A stretch of 59,661 nucleotides of DNA from GCA-003244245 sp035276605 (GCA_035276605.1 DATELN010000171.1:1-59661); one strand, 5' to 3'. Positions 37,953-46,616 are shown, counted from the stretch's first letter. The notes: generated from the letters alone by a model not told the origin. Made by a program: numbers and translations.

Positions 37953-39971
37953 GGGCGCTAGCGCCTCGCCCCGTCCCGAGTCGGCGCCGATACCGCGCCA
38001 CCAGCATGCCTGCTCCGCCGAGTCCACGCCGGTCACCACGACAGCTGTGCCAGTGCGGCGGATTAACGGCACGAGGCTGGCCAATGCAGGGCGTATCACC
38101 GAGTCGGGACGCTCGGCGGCGATGCGGACCAGCGAGTCCGCCAGCTCAACGCCGGCCACCGGCAACGATTCCAGCAGCGCCAGGTTGCCCACCGCCTCGC
38201 CGTAATGAGTGAGCACGGTGCGCACGCCGATCTCCGCCAGGGTGCCCAGGTTGTCCACTGCGTCGCCGTGCCCGGCCCCTACCACTTCGACCGGCATGCC
38301 GAGTTGCAGGTCCGCCGGCTCTATTTGAGTTTCCGCCAGGGTGGTCTGCACTAGCTGCACCAGGTCGGGGTCCTGGGTCAGATATGTCGTCAGGTCGACG
38401 CGGATCGGCGGCACCCCCGCGCCCCGCTCGTCGCGCCAGGCGCGCAGCTGCGCACAGGCTTGTCGAAGCATCCACGGCCCGATCGTGAGGACCAGTCCGG
38501 TTTGCTCAGCAAGTGCCAGACAATCGTCGTGATGGATTTCGCCCTGTTGCGGATGCTGCCAGCCCAGCAGCGCTGCCACCGCCACAGTGTGCCCGCTGTC
38601 CGCTGCCGTGGTATCCAACCGCACCAGCGGCTGGTACGACAGGATGACCTGACCGTCTTCCCATGCCCCGGGCATTTGGGTGGCCAGCGCGTACCGGACT
38701 CGATCTTGCGCGTCGGCGCAGGGGTCGTACAGTCCCCACTGCCCGCGGCCGGTCCGCTTGATCCGGTGCAGCGTCGCGTCGGCAGCTCGGATCAGCTCTT
38801 TGGCCTCGGTCTCGCCGTCGGTGTGGCGCACGATGCCCACGCACGCCGATACCGCAAGCCCCCGCCCGGCCAGATAGACCGGTTCGGAGAGTTCGGCGTT
38901 GATGCGCGCGGCGAGGGTAGCCGCGTTGGGCGTGCTCGGCGATTCCTTGATCAGGACGGCGAACTCGTCGGCATCGAACCGCGCGACGAAGGCCCGCTCC
39001 CCAGCGACCAGCGATTGCAGCCTGGCGGCAACGGATCGCAGCAGCAGGTCACCAATACTGATGCCCAGGCCGTCGCTGATGATGTCGAAGCAGTCCAAGT
39101 CGATCTTGCAGACCATGAAGGCGGCGTTGCGGTCGCGCTCGAGTTGTTCTTCCAGGTAGATCGCGAAATGCAGCCGGTTGGGTAGCCCGGTCATCAGGTC
39201 GTGCAGCGACTGATGGCGGACCCGTTGCTCCAGTAGTTGGCGTTCGGCGATGTCTTCCACCATTGTGACGTGATGGGTTTGGTGGTCCGCTGCGTCGCGC
39301 AGCGGCGCCACCGTCAGCGCAACCCATGTCACATCCCCGCGTCCGGTGATCACCTTGGCCCTGCGCTGCAAACGTCCCCGCTTGCCGTCGACGAGAGCCT
39401 GGTAACCCGCCCGCAGCAACGCCGCGTCGTCGGGATGGAAGATCTCAGCTAGCTCGCGACCGCACAGTTCGGCCGGCCGGTAGTGCAGGATCTCGGTCAG
39501 CGCCCCGTTGGTCTCGGCGACGGTGCCATCCAACCGGCTAAGCACCATGCCCACCGGGGACGAGTCGAATAGTTCCCGGAACCAGGTGTTGCGCTCATCG
39601 ATGTGGCGGCGACGCGCCGCAGCGGTGTACCCCCACACGAAGGCACCGAGCACGGCCGCGATCTTGCTCGTCAGCTCCCTGACGGTGCCCAGCTCGGGCA
39701 GCGTGGGAAGCGCCTGGCCGAGCAGTTCTACGGTTCGGGCCAAGCTGTCATCGCCGGCTATGCCCCGTGCCACCAGCGCGGCGGCGACGCCGGCTACCGG
39801 GTCCGGGCAGAACGGCTCCTGCAGGAGTGTGTCGACGAGCCGGTCAACGTTGTCCCGCAGGCATTGCTCGATGATTTCCGACGGTAATGGGACCTCAGTG
39901 GTCGGGCTTACGGCATCAGCCCAGGCGCGGGCCAGCTCTGCCCGCGAGGCAGGCTGGGCTGGACTGCTCAT
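37941..39971 (-). CDS. Degenerate PAS-GGDEF-EAL protein
   Basis: 676 aa. An N-terminal helical sensor region (about 1-115) is followed by PAS (about 123-241, FDSSPVGMVLSRLDGTVAETN), GGDEF (about 250-405) and EAL (about 425-676). Both catalytic signatures are broken: the GGDEF box reads DADEF (333-337), EAL reads AAL in AALLGWQHP, and the DDFG loop reads THYG with KID replaced by VELAD. It is therefore likely a c-di-GMP-binding or protein-binding receptor and neither a cyclase nor a phosphodiesterase. ATG 39971 is preferred because GGATGGGG is close upstream; ATG 39983 is four codons earlier. No c-di-GMP target lies beside it. Confidence 0.88.
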   Translation of the reverse strand: MSSPAQPASRAELARAWADAVSPTTEVPLPSEIIEQCLRDNVDRLVDTLLQEPFCPDPVAGVAAALVARGIAGDDSLARTVELLGQALPTLPELGTVRELTSKIAAVLGAFVWGYTAAARRRHIDERNTWFRELFDSSPVGMVLSRLDGTVAETNGALTEILHYRPAELCGRELAEIFHPDDAALLRAGYQALVDGKRGRLQRRAKVITGRGDVTWVALTVAPLRDAADHQTHHVTMVEDIAERQLLEQRVRHQSLHDLMTGLPNRLHFAIYLEEQLERDRNAAFMVCKIDLDCFDIISDGLGISIGDLLLRSVAARLQSLVAGERAFVARFDADEFAVLIKESPSTPNAATLAARINAELSEPVYLAGRGLAVSACVGIVRHTDGETEAKELIRAADATLHRIKRTGRGQWGLYDPCADAQDRVRYALATQMPGAWEDGQVILSYQPLVRLDTTAADSGHTVAVAALLGWQHPQQGEIHHDDCLALAEQTGLVLTIGPWMLRQACAQLRAWRDERGAGVPPIRVDLTTYLTQDPDLVQLVQTTLAETQIEPADLQLGMPVEVVGAGHGDAVDNLGTLAEIGVRTVLTHYGEAVGNLALLESLPVAGVELADSLVRIAAERPDSVIRPALASLVPLIRRTGTAVVVTGVDSAEQACWWRGIGADSGRGEALAPLPR

Positions 39972-40115
39972 GTGGTGCCCCATCCACGCAGCGTTCGATC
40001 AACCGGTCTCGTCAAACCAGGCGGTCAACCCAGCGCCCCCGATAGTGTACCGACTGTTACAGCCGGTGAGTTGGTCATTTTTCCAGGCGGCCGGTGATCA
40101 CCCAGTAAGTCGCCG

Positions 40116-40121
40116 TACCCT
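40116..40121 (+). promoter_or_regulatory. -10 hexamer of a leaderless promoter
   Basis: TACCCT lies seven bases before the purD GTG at 40129. Confidence 0.45.
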
Positions 40122-40128
40122 TCGCAGC

Positions 40129-41397
40129 GTGCGAGTTCTCGTGATCGGCGGCGGTGCTCGCGAGCATGCGCTGGTGCTGGCCCTGGCCGGTGACCCGGTG
40201 GTCACCGCGCTGGCTTGCGCGCCGGGCAATGCCGGTACCGCGGCGTTGGCTGAGCAGCTCGGTTTGGACATCAGCGATCCCGCCGCAATCGCGAAACTGG
40301 CCACCACGTGGGCTGCCCATCTGGTGGTGATCGGGCCGGAGGTGCCATTGGTCGCCGGCGCGGCCGACGCGGTACGCGCAGCCGGCATCGTGTGCTTCGG
40401 TCCGTCCGCCGGCGCGGCACAGATCGAAGGCTCCAAAGCGTTCGCCAAAGACGTGATGACCGTCGCGGGTGTGCCGACTGCGCGTAGCGAGTTGGTAGAT
40501 AACCCCGGTCGGCTGGACGCGGCATTGAACCACTTTGGTTCACCGTGGGTGGTCAAGGACGATCGGTTGGCTGCCGGTAAGGGCGTCGTGGTCACCGAGG
40601 ATCTGGAAGTGGCCAGGGCGCATGCGCTGACCCTGCTCGACGATGGCCACCCGGTGCTACTGGAGTCGTACCTCGACGGTCCCGAGGTTTCGCTGTTCTG
40701 CCTGGTCGACATTAACCGCACGGTCGTGCCGCTGCTGCCTGCCCAGGATTTCAAGCGAGTCGGCGAAGGAGACGTTGGCCCGAACACCGGCGGGATGGGT
40801 GCCTACGCCCCGCTGCCCTGGGCTCCCGGGTCGTTGGCCGACGACGTGGTCGGACAGATTGTGCAACCGGTGGTGGACGAGCTGGCCCGGCGCGGCGTGC
40901 CGTTCTCCGGGCTGCTGTACGCCGGCCTGGCCTTGACTAGCAAGGGCCCCCAGGTCATCGAGTTCAACTGCCGCTTCGGCGATCCGGAGACGCAAGTGGT
41001 GCTGGCGTTGCTGCAGACGCCGTTGGCTGGGCTGCTGATGGCCGCCGCCGCCGGCACGCTGGCCCAGCAACCACCGCTGCACTGGGACCAAGGGGCCGCG
41101 GTGGTCGTCGTGGTGGCCGCCGAAGGGTATCCCGGTACCCCGCGGATCGGAGATGTAGTCACCGGCTCCGCGGGCCGGGGAGTACTGCATGCGGGCACCC
41201 GGCGCCGTCATGACGGGGCAGTGGTCTCCACCGGCGGCCGGGTGCTGTCAGTGCTGGGCACCGGCGTCGACCTTGCGGCCGCACGCAAGCAGGCCTATCA
41301 GCGTGTCGAGCAGGTTCACCTGCCTGGCGGGCATTACCGTCGCGATATCGGATTGAGAGCGACGCGCCGCGAAGATGGCCGGTCCGGGGGTGCCTGA
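40129..41397 (+). CDS. purD: Phosphoribosylamine-glycine ligase
   Basis: GAR synthetase, 422 aa, ATP-grasp fold. N-terminal MRVLVIGGGAREHAL, the central FAKDVMTVAGVPTA and WVVKDDRLAAGKGVVV, NTGGMGAYAPLP and the catalytic acid and metal ligands in EFNCRFGDPET all match. It makes glycinamide ribonucleotide from phosphoribosylamine and glycine. The GTG start at 40129 is fixed by the family N-terminus and the -10; the frame remains open far upstream, antisense to the GGDEF-EAL gene, and that part is rejected. The last ~20 residues are Arg-rich and longer than usual. Confidence 0.96.
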   Translation: MRVLVIGGGAREHALVLALAGDPVVTALACAPGNAGTAALAEQLGLDISDPAAIAKLATTWAAHLVVIGPEVPLVAGAADAVRAAGIVCFGPSAGAAQIEGSKAFAKDVMTVAGVPTARSELVDNPGRLDAALNHFGSPWVVKDDRLAAGKGVVVTEDLEVARAHALTLLDDGHPVLLESYLDGPEVSLFCLVDINRTVVPLLPAQDFKRVGEGDVGPNTGGMGAYAPLPWAPGSLADDVVGQIVQPVVDELARRGVPFSGLLYAGLALTSKGPQVIEFNCRFGDPETQVVLALLQTPLAGLLMAAAAGTLAQQPPLHWDQGAAVVVVVAAEGYPGTPRIGDVVTGSAGRGVLHAGTRRRHDGAVVSTGGRVLSVLGTGVDLAAARKQAYQRVEQVHLPGGHYRRDIGLRATRREDGRSGGA

Positions 41398-41447
41398 CGC
41401 GATAGCCTCCTCGACGATCATTGCGAAGTGGAGGCTGAGGCAACACC

Positions 41448-42014
41448 ATGGTCATTTGCGACCGCCAAGGCGAGCAACTGCTGCTGACGTTGTCGCCGGA
41501 AGGTGTTCGCTTTCTCCGCGAACAATGGTCGTGGCTGCGGGAACTGGTGCGCTGGCAGCTGGCCGGTTGCACGGATGACCCGTTGGCCGAAGTCACCGGA
41601 CTTCCGGTGCCTATCGGCACCATCGACGGCCGGCTGGCCTACGTCGTGGACTACTGGTGCGGCACCAAGGAGACCGGCCCGGTCCGCCGGCTGTGGGAAG
41701 GCTGGGTGCTGCACGACCTGGAGCACAGCTTGACGCGGGTGCTCGGCACGTTGCCCCGCCACGGCGGAGTGGTTCAGCTTCCCGGCCGCGGTTACCCGTC
41801 CGCCGCTGAGTGGGGCTGGATGCTGGAGACCCTGCATGTCGTGCTGGACGTCTCCGGGCGGGTCAGCATCACCGGTTCGCCCGACCGTATCTTGCCCCCC
41901 GCGCCGTCCGCTCAGGACACCGAAAGTTACCGCCGCAGCCTGCGTTGGCTGGAAATGGTGATCGATGCGCTACGGCAGGCCCAGCGGACCAGGCCAGCCG
42001 ACGCGCCCGACTGA
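41448..42014 (+). CDS. Uncharacterised 188-aa protein
   Basis: No family recognised with confidence. The product is soluble and helix-rich. An N-terminal strand-helix (VICDRQGEQLLLTLSPEGVR) precedes LREQWSWLRELVRWQL, a Cys44 and a Cys71, and a Trp-rich middle (about 80-115, LWEGWVLHDLEHS). The last 30 residues form a helix followed by an acidic/Pro tail. Codon bias is typical of the neighbourhood. The GTGGAGG at 41427-41433 is 14 bases before the ATG, unusually far for a ribosome binding site. It follows purD by 50 bases in the same direction and may share its transcript. It ends beside the 22-base tandem repeat. Confidence 0.6.
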   Translation: MVICDRQGEQLLLTLSPEGVRFLREQWSWLRELVRWQLAGCTDDPLAEVTGLPVPIGTIDGRLAYVVDYWCGTKETGPVRRLWEGWVLHDLEHSLTRVLGTLPRHGGVVQLPGRGYPSAAEWGWMLETLHVVLDVSGRVSITGSPDRILPPAPSAQDTESYRRSLRWLEMVIDALRQAQRTRPADAPD

Positions 42015-42020
42015 CCTCAT

Positions 42021-42086
42021 CCGGCGTGTCGCGCCCCCATGCCCCGTATGTCGCGCTCCCGTGTCCGGTGTGTCGCGCAGTTTGTC
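42021..42086. repeat. 22-base tandem repeat, three units
   Basis: Units 42021-42042, 42043-42064 and 42065-42086 share TGTCGCGC; the third diverges in its second half. It is the reverse orientation of the repeats at 31552 and 43343. Confidence 0.7.
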
Positions 42087-42088
42087 GC

Positions 42089-43282
42089 TCAGCGCACCCA
42101 CCGGCCGGCCCGCATGACGGCGGCGACGTCGTGAATGGCGTAGATATCGGACAGCGGATCGCCAGTGACCGCGAGCAAGTCGGCATCGGCGCCCGGGACC
42201 AGCCGACCCTTGCGGCCGGTAAGCCCGCAGGCGTCCGCGGCAACAGAGGTGGCTGCCCGTAGCGCCTCCAGGTTGGTCATCCCCAAACCGGTGAGCGCGG
42301 CGAGTCCATACGGCAACACGTCATGCGGTTTGAACGGGGCCACTCCAGCGTCGGTGCCGGGCACGACGCGGGCGCCGTCCCGATGCAACTGAGTCCAGCT
42401 CTCGATCAAGACTTCCAGATGGTTGGCGAAGGAAGGCGGCAGTTGCCCCCGGCCGGGGACTTCGCCGACCGTCGCGCTGACCACGGCTTTCGACTTGACG
42501 ATGGCAGCCACCGTCGCGGGGTCGGCGACCACGCCGTCCGGGGTGAGGAACGTGACGTGTTCCAGGGTGTCGAAGCCCGCCGCCACGGCGTCGGCGACTG
42601 CCTGCGGGCAGTGCACATGCGCTGCCGTGCGTAGTCCAAAACGGTGTGCTTCGGCCACGATCAGGCGCAGATCGGCCAGCTCGTACTGCGACACGTAAGG
42701 ACTGCTGCCGGGGGTTAGCTGGCCACCGCTGACCATCACCTTGACGAACTCGCAGCCCCGTTGGGCTCGTTCGCGCACGGCGGCGCGAAGCTCGTGCGGT
42801 CCGTCCGCCACTCCACCCAGGAAGTGGCAGTGCCCACCGCGGACCGTGATCGGTGGCCCGGACGCGATGATCTCCGGCCCGGCGTCTCCCCACGCGCAGA
42901 GCTGCTCGCGCAGCTTCAGCGCCAGGAAGTTGCGGTCGCCCAAATCACGCACCGTCGTGATGCCGGCCCGCAGCGCGCGACGGGCGGCTTGGGCCATCTG
43001 AACCAACAGCTGCCCGTCGTCGACGGCGTTGATCGCGGACACGATATGGGAGCTGGCGTCGAAGGCGAGGTGGACGTGGGCGTCGATGAGCCCGGGCAGC
43101 AGGCAGACCTCGCGACCAAGATCGAGCACCTCAGCGTGCGCCGGAGGCGGCGCCCCGCTGGTGTCGACATCGACGATCCGATCGCCACCGATAAGCACCG
43201 TGCTCGGTCCAACGCTCCGGTCGCCATCGAACAACCGGTGGGTCCGCACCGCGAGCAGGGTCTGCGTCTGGAACGGGGGCAT
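42089..43282 (-). CDS. Amidohydrolase
   Basis: Metal-dependent hydrolase of the imidazolonepropionase/prolidase-like amidohydrolase group, 397 aa. HxH motif H69-V-H71 (DAHVHLAF) begins the barrel. Later ligands are in FVKVMVSGGQLT (bridging Lys), TAAHVHCPQAV, LEHVTF and the final PGTDAGVAP Asp. The ends of the chain form the small composite domain (ADADLLAVTGDPLSD). Substrates of such enzymes include peptides and cyclic amides; none is indicated here. ATG 43282 follows GAGGAG; the frame open to 43468 runs through the repeat and promoter of purB and is rejected. Confidence 0.85.
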   Translation of the reverse strand: MPPFQTQTLLAVRTHRLFDGDRSVGPSTVLIGGDRIVDVDTSGAPPPAHAEVLDLGREVCLLPGLIDAHVHLAFDASSHIVSAINAVDDGQLLVQMAQAARRALRAGITTVRDLGDRNFLALKLREQLCAWGDAGPEIIASGPPITVRGGHCHFLGGVADGPHELRAAVRERAQRGCEFVKVMVSGGQLTPGSSPYVSQYELADLRLIVAEAHRFGLRTAAHVHCPQAVADAVAAGFDTLEHVTFLTPDGVVADPATVAAIVKSKAVVSATVGEVPGRGQLPPSFANHLEVLIESWTQLHRDGARVVPGTDAGVAPFKPHDVLPYGLAALTGLGMTNLEALRAATSVAADACGLTGRKGRLVPGADADLLAVTGDPLSDIYAIHDVAAVMRAGRWVR

Positions 43283-43342
43283 GCGTTGCTCCTCATGTCT
43301 ACTGAGGTAACTGAGCGCCGCGATCAGCGGTGAGATACGTCT

Positions 43343-43382
43343 GGGGGCGCGACACACCGGGCACGAGGGCGCGACATGCCGG
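43343..43382. repeat. 22-base repeat, about 1.8 units, abutting purB
   Basis: GGGGGCGCGACACACCGG (43343-43360) and one full 22-base unit (43361-43382). It ends three bases before the purB -10 hexamer. Confidence 0.65.
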
Positions 43383-43385
43383 CCG

Positions 43386-43391
43386 TAGGCT
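43386..43391 (+). promoter_or_regulatory. -10 hexamer of purB
   Basis: TAGGCT lies six bases before GTG 43398 (and three before GTG 43395), favouring the second GTG as start. Confidence 0.4.
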
Positions 43392-43397
43392 GCGGTG

Positions 43398-44813
43398 GTG
43401 ATCCCTGATGTGCTGGCGGCGCGATACGCCTCTGCTGAACTGGTCCGCTTGTGGTCGCCGGAATACAAGGTCGTGCTGGAGCGGCAACTGTGGCTGGCGG
43501 TGCTGCGGGCCCAGGCCGATCTCGGCCTGCCGGTCGAGCAGCAGGTGCTCGACGACTATCAGCGGGTGGTGCCCGAGGTGAACCTCGCATCCATCGCGGC
43601 GCGAGAACGGGCGAATCGGCACGACGTCAAGGCGCGCATCGAGGAGTTCAACGCGCTGGCCGGGCACCAGCAGATCCACCAGGGACTGACGTCCAGAGAC
43701 CTCACCGAGAACGTGGAGCAGTTGCAGATCCGCTTGTCGCTGGCCCGCGTGCGGGACCGCTGCGTCGCGGTGCTGGCCACCCTGGCGGCGCGCGCCGCGG
43801 AATATGCCGAGCAGGTGATGACCGGGCGCAGCCACAACGTCGCGGCCCAGGCCACCACGTTGGGCAAGCGGTTCGCCACCGCGGCTGACGAGCTGCTGGC
43901 GGCCTTCGCCCGGCTCGAGGAGCTGCTGGTCCGCTACCCGCTGCGCGGCATTAAGGGGCCCATGGGCACCGGCCAGGACATGCTTGACCTGCTCGGTGGT
44001 GATCCAGCAGCGCTTGCCCAGCTGGAGCAGCGAGTGGCGGCACATCAGGGCTTCGCGCGGGTACTGACCAGCGTCGGGCAGGTCTACCCGCGGTCGTTGG
44101 ACTACGAGGTGCTGACCTGCCTGGTGCAGCTGGCCGCAGGGCCGTCGTCGCTGGCCACCACGATCCGGCTGATGGCCGGCCACGAACTGGTCACCGAGGG
44201 ATTCCAGCCTGGTCAGGTGGGGTCCAGCGCCATGCCGCACAAGATGAACACCCGCTCCTGCGAGCGGGTCAACGGGCTGGCCGTGGTGCTGCGCGGGTAC
44301 GCCTCGATGGTGGCCGAACTGGCTGGTACCCAGTGGAACGAAGGCGACGTGTCGGACTCGGTGGTGCGCCGGGTGGCGCTGCCGGATGCGTTTTTCGCTT
44401 TTGACGGCCTGGTTGAGACCTTCCTTACGGTGCTCGCCGAGTTCGACGCCTACCCGGAGGTGATTGACCGGGAGGTGCAGCGCTACCTGCCATTCCTGGC
44501 CACCACCAAAATACTGGTGGCTGCGATGCGGGCCGGCATGGGGCGGGAGAACGCGCACGAGGTGATCAGGGAACACGCGGTCGCGGTCGCTGTCGCGATG
44601 CGGGAGAAAGGTGCCGGCAACGACCTGCTCGACCGGCTGGCCGCAGACAGTCGGCTGCCGTTGAACCGGGCGGATCTGGACGCCCTGCTCGCCGATCGCC
44701 TGCCGTTCACCGGAGCGGCCACCGAGCAGGTAAACGCAGTCGTCGCCGCGGTCGACACCGTGGTGGCCCGGTATCCCGACGCCGCCACCTACCGTCCTGA
44801 AGCGATCTTGTAA
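43398..44813 (+). CDS. purB: Adenylosuccinate lyase
   Basis: Splits SAICAR and adenylosuccinate, two purine-pathway steps; 471 aa, full length. The fumarase/aspartase-superfamily loop GSSAMPHKMNTR is clear, together with ARERANRHDVKARIEEFN and GRSHNVAAQATT. It is close to the mycobacterial enzyme through its length, down to the ending in AIL. The GTG at 43398 is favoured by the leaderless -10; GTG 43395 only adds one residue. The stop codon TAA overlaps the next gene's -10 hexamer. Confidence 0.96.
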   Translation: MIPDVLAARYASAELVRLWSPEYKVVLERQLWLAVLRAQADLGLPVEQQVLDDYQRVVPEVNLASIAARERANRHDVKARIEEFNALAGHQQIHQGLTSRDLTENVEQLQIRLSLARVRDRCVAVLATLAARAAEYAEQVMTGRSHNVAAQATTLGKRFATAADELLAAFARLEELLVRYPLRGIKGPMGTGQDMLDLLGGDPAALAQLEQRVAAHQGFARVLTSVGQVYPRSLDYEVLTCLVQLAAGPSSLATTIRLMAGHELVTEGFQPGQVGSSAMPHKMNTRSCERVNGLAVVLRGYASMVAELAGTQWNEGDVSDSVVRRVALPDAFFAFDGLVETFLTVLAEFDAYPEVIDREVQRYLPFLATTKILVAAMRAGMGRENAHEVIREHAVAVAVAMREKGAGNDLLDRLAADSRLPLNRADLDALLADRLPFTGAATEQVNAVVAAVDTVVARYPDAATYRPEAIL

Positions 44814-44816
44814 CGT
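44811..44816 (+). promoter_or_regulatory. -10 hexamer overlapping the purB stop
   Basis: TAACGT overlaps the purB TAA and lies eight bases before GTG 44825. Confidence 0.4.
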
Positions 44817-44824
44817 GGCTGGAT

Positions 44825-45523
44825 GTGAGTAGGCCGGAGCGCGAGCTGTCCTGGGTTGCCGCCGGTCAGGCGCGCTTCGAACAGGCTGTCATGGAGTGCG
44901 ACGACCTGCGCGGCCCTTCCCGGTTGCCCGGCTGGACCCGCGGGCACGTGGTGACCCATGTGGCCCGCAACGCCGAGGCCCTCAGCCGCCTGCTTACCTG
45001 GGCGCGGACCGGAGTCGAGAATCCGATGTACCCGTCAGCCCAGGCTCGCGACGCCGACATCGAGGCCGGCGCGGCGCGGCCGCAGACCGAGCAGCTCGAC
45101 GATCTTCGTCGCACCGGAGCCACATTCACCGCGACCGCCCAGGAGCTGTCCAAAGACCAGTGGGCCGCCACCGTAGGCACCAGGCACGGCCCGGTGCGCG
45201 CCTGGTGGATCCCGTGGGCCCGGGTGCGGGAATTGTGGCTGCACCTCGTGGATCTCGGCGCCGGTGTGGAGATCGACGCGATACCTACGGAAATCGCCAC
45301 CACACTGGTCCGAGACCTCGCCGACTGGATGCACACCCGGGTGCCCGGTCGAGTCGAGCTACACAGCCCGGAGTCGGAGCCGGTGTTCTTCGGCCCTCCG
45401 AGCAGCCGTCCGGTGGTGGTCTCCGGGTCGGTACAGCAGCTCGCCGGCTGGCTCACCGGTCGCGGTACCGGCGCGCAACTGGACGCACCCGCCGGGCTAC
45501 CCCGCCTCCCACCCTGGATCTGA
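44825..45523 (+). CDS. Mycothiol-dependent maleylpyruvate isomerase family
   Basis: MDMPI-family protein, 232 aa. The N-terminal four-helix metal domain has GWTRGHVVTHVARN with His45. Glu136 and His140 in RVRELWLHLVDLG complete the zinc triad, and a C-terminal MDMPI_C-like domain follows (about 165-232, with SGSVQQLAGWLTGRG). The best-known members isomerise maleylpyruvate with mycothiol in gentisate breakdown, but no gentisate gene is near, so another thiol-linked reaction is as likely. It follows purB with a promoter inside that gene's stop codon and is unlike the SCP2-carrying paralogs at 20-22 kb in its C-terminal domain. Confidence 0.85.
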   Translation: MSRPERELSWVAAGQARFEQAVMECDDLRGPSRLPGWTRGHVVTHVARNAEALSRLLTWARTGVENPMYPSAQARDADIEAGAARPQTEQLDDLRRTGATFTATAQELSKDQWAATVGTRHGPVRAWWIPWARVRELWLHLVDLGAGVEIDAIPTEIATTLVRDLADWMHTRVPGRVELHSPESEPVFFGPPSSRPVVVSGSVQQLAGWLTGRGTGAQLDAPAGLPRLPPWI

Positions 45524-45541
45524 CGTTCGCCGCCTTGTTAA

Positions 45542-45597
45542 CGAGTTCGACACCAGGGGGGTAGGCCGCGCTCGGCGCAACCCTGGTGTCGAACTCG
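45542..45597. terminator. 17-bp hairpin between convergent genes
   Basis: CGAGTTCGACACCAGGG (45542-45558) pairs exactly with CCCTGGTGTCGAACTCG (45581-45597), loop 22 bases. Outer arm bases recur in the hairpin at 35520. Confidence 0.75.
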
Positions 45598-45613
45598 GCA
45601 ACAGCGGGGTCGG

Positions 45614-46276
45614 CTACTTCTTCACCGCGTGGAACGAGGCTGCGATCTTGTCAAAGGTAGGGGCGGTGGAGGCGAACCGCTCCCGCGGCAGGGTCTGGAA
45701 CACCATGCTGATCATGGTCTTGCCGTTGAACAGGAAGAAGTGCGAGTGCGCGCCTTCCTGCCCGGTGCCGGTGTCCTTAAAGGAATAGAAGTAGAAAAAG
45801 CCGGGCAACCCGCCCAGCTCGATCTGCTTCGGCTCGGTGATCATCTGAACCGTCTTGTTGGACATCACCAGCTTGTCCGTCACCTGCCTGGCGGCGGGCA
45901 TCTGTTGCGGTCCGACCGCCTCTTGCAGCTCACTGGCCCGGACCAGCACCGAATCTTGGGTACCCTGCGCGATCAGCAGCAAGATCTGCGGGTCCTTTGG
46001 GGTCAGCTTGGTCCAGGTGGACGGGTAGGCCAGCGCAATGCCCGCCTGATCATTGCGGAGTTGGCTGAAGCCAGCCGGTAAGGCCTTGCTTGCGGCATCC
46101 GCTGCCTTGTCGGTGCTACTCGCCGTATTCGCTGCCTTGGCAGGTTGACCCGGCGCGAAGAACTCAGGTCCCCAGATCGCTGCGGAAGTGCCGAGCCCGG
46201 CCGCCAGCACCACCCCGATCGCAAGGACCAGCATCCGGCTCTTGCTCTTGCGCACCGCGTCAAATAGACCAGTCAT
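45614..46276 (-). CDS. Membrane-anchored extracytoplasmic protein
   Basis: 220 aa. A basic N-terminus (VRKSKSR) and a single membrane helix (about 15-36) are followed by a low-complexity Ala/Thr/Lys linker (about 46-65). The folded part (about 66-220) begins LPAGFSQLRNDQAGIALAYP and ends PTFDKIAASFHAVKK. The strand-rich order is reminiscent of the PsbP/DcrB fold seen in actinobacterial lipoprotein-like proteins, but this is a guess. No lipobox Cys is present. ATG 46276 is preferred with GGAAGTGGG upstream; an ATG five codons earlier at 46291 is an alternative. Ends convergent with the MDMPI gene. Confidence 0.65.
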   Translation of the reverse strand: MTGLFDAVRKSKSRMLVLAIGVVLAAGLGTSAAIWGPEFFAPGQPAKAANTASSTDKAADAASKALPAGFSQLRNDQAGIALAYPSTWTKLTPKDPQILLLIAQGTQDSVLVRASELQEAVGPQQMPAARQVTDKLVMSNKTVQMITEPKQIELGGLPGFFYFYSFKDTGTGQEGAHSHFFLFNGKTMISMVFQTLPRERFASTAPTFDKIAASFHAVKK

Positions 46277-46616
46277 GGTGCCCACTTCCATCCATCAGAG
46301 CGTTGGCGATTGTTACTCTGTGTGACCAATCAAGGCTCTCCTGTCACGGAGAGGAGCATCGTACTGGCGGCGTGTCACCACCACGCGGCCGCCCCGGCCC
46401 GGTCTGTCCATGCACTCCGGGGCGCCGCCGAAGCTGCATCATCGACTTGGGCTTAGGCCTCCGAAAGAGTGATCAGGCGGTCAGTAGATGAACCGTCGAC
46501 CGTCGCGGGCCGAAGGCGTTCCAGGGACCTGAGGCCGTGCCGCAACGCCGGCTTTCGCACCTCACCGTTGAGTGGTCGACGTCGAGCGAAGTCGACGTCA
46601 GTGGAAGGGGACAGAC
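46277..46616. other. 340-base intergenic region
   Basis: Divergent upstream region for the membrane-anchored protein (left) and DUF4383 (right). It contains a GTCGACGTC repeated 16 bases apart (46575 and 46591). No convincing promoter or gene was seen. Confidence 0.4.

Noticed and set aside
43299..44576. 425-residue minus-strand open frame
   Set aside because: Lies across purB, whose family signatures and codon bias are certain; the antisense product has no recognisable domain.
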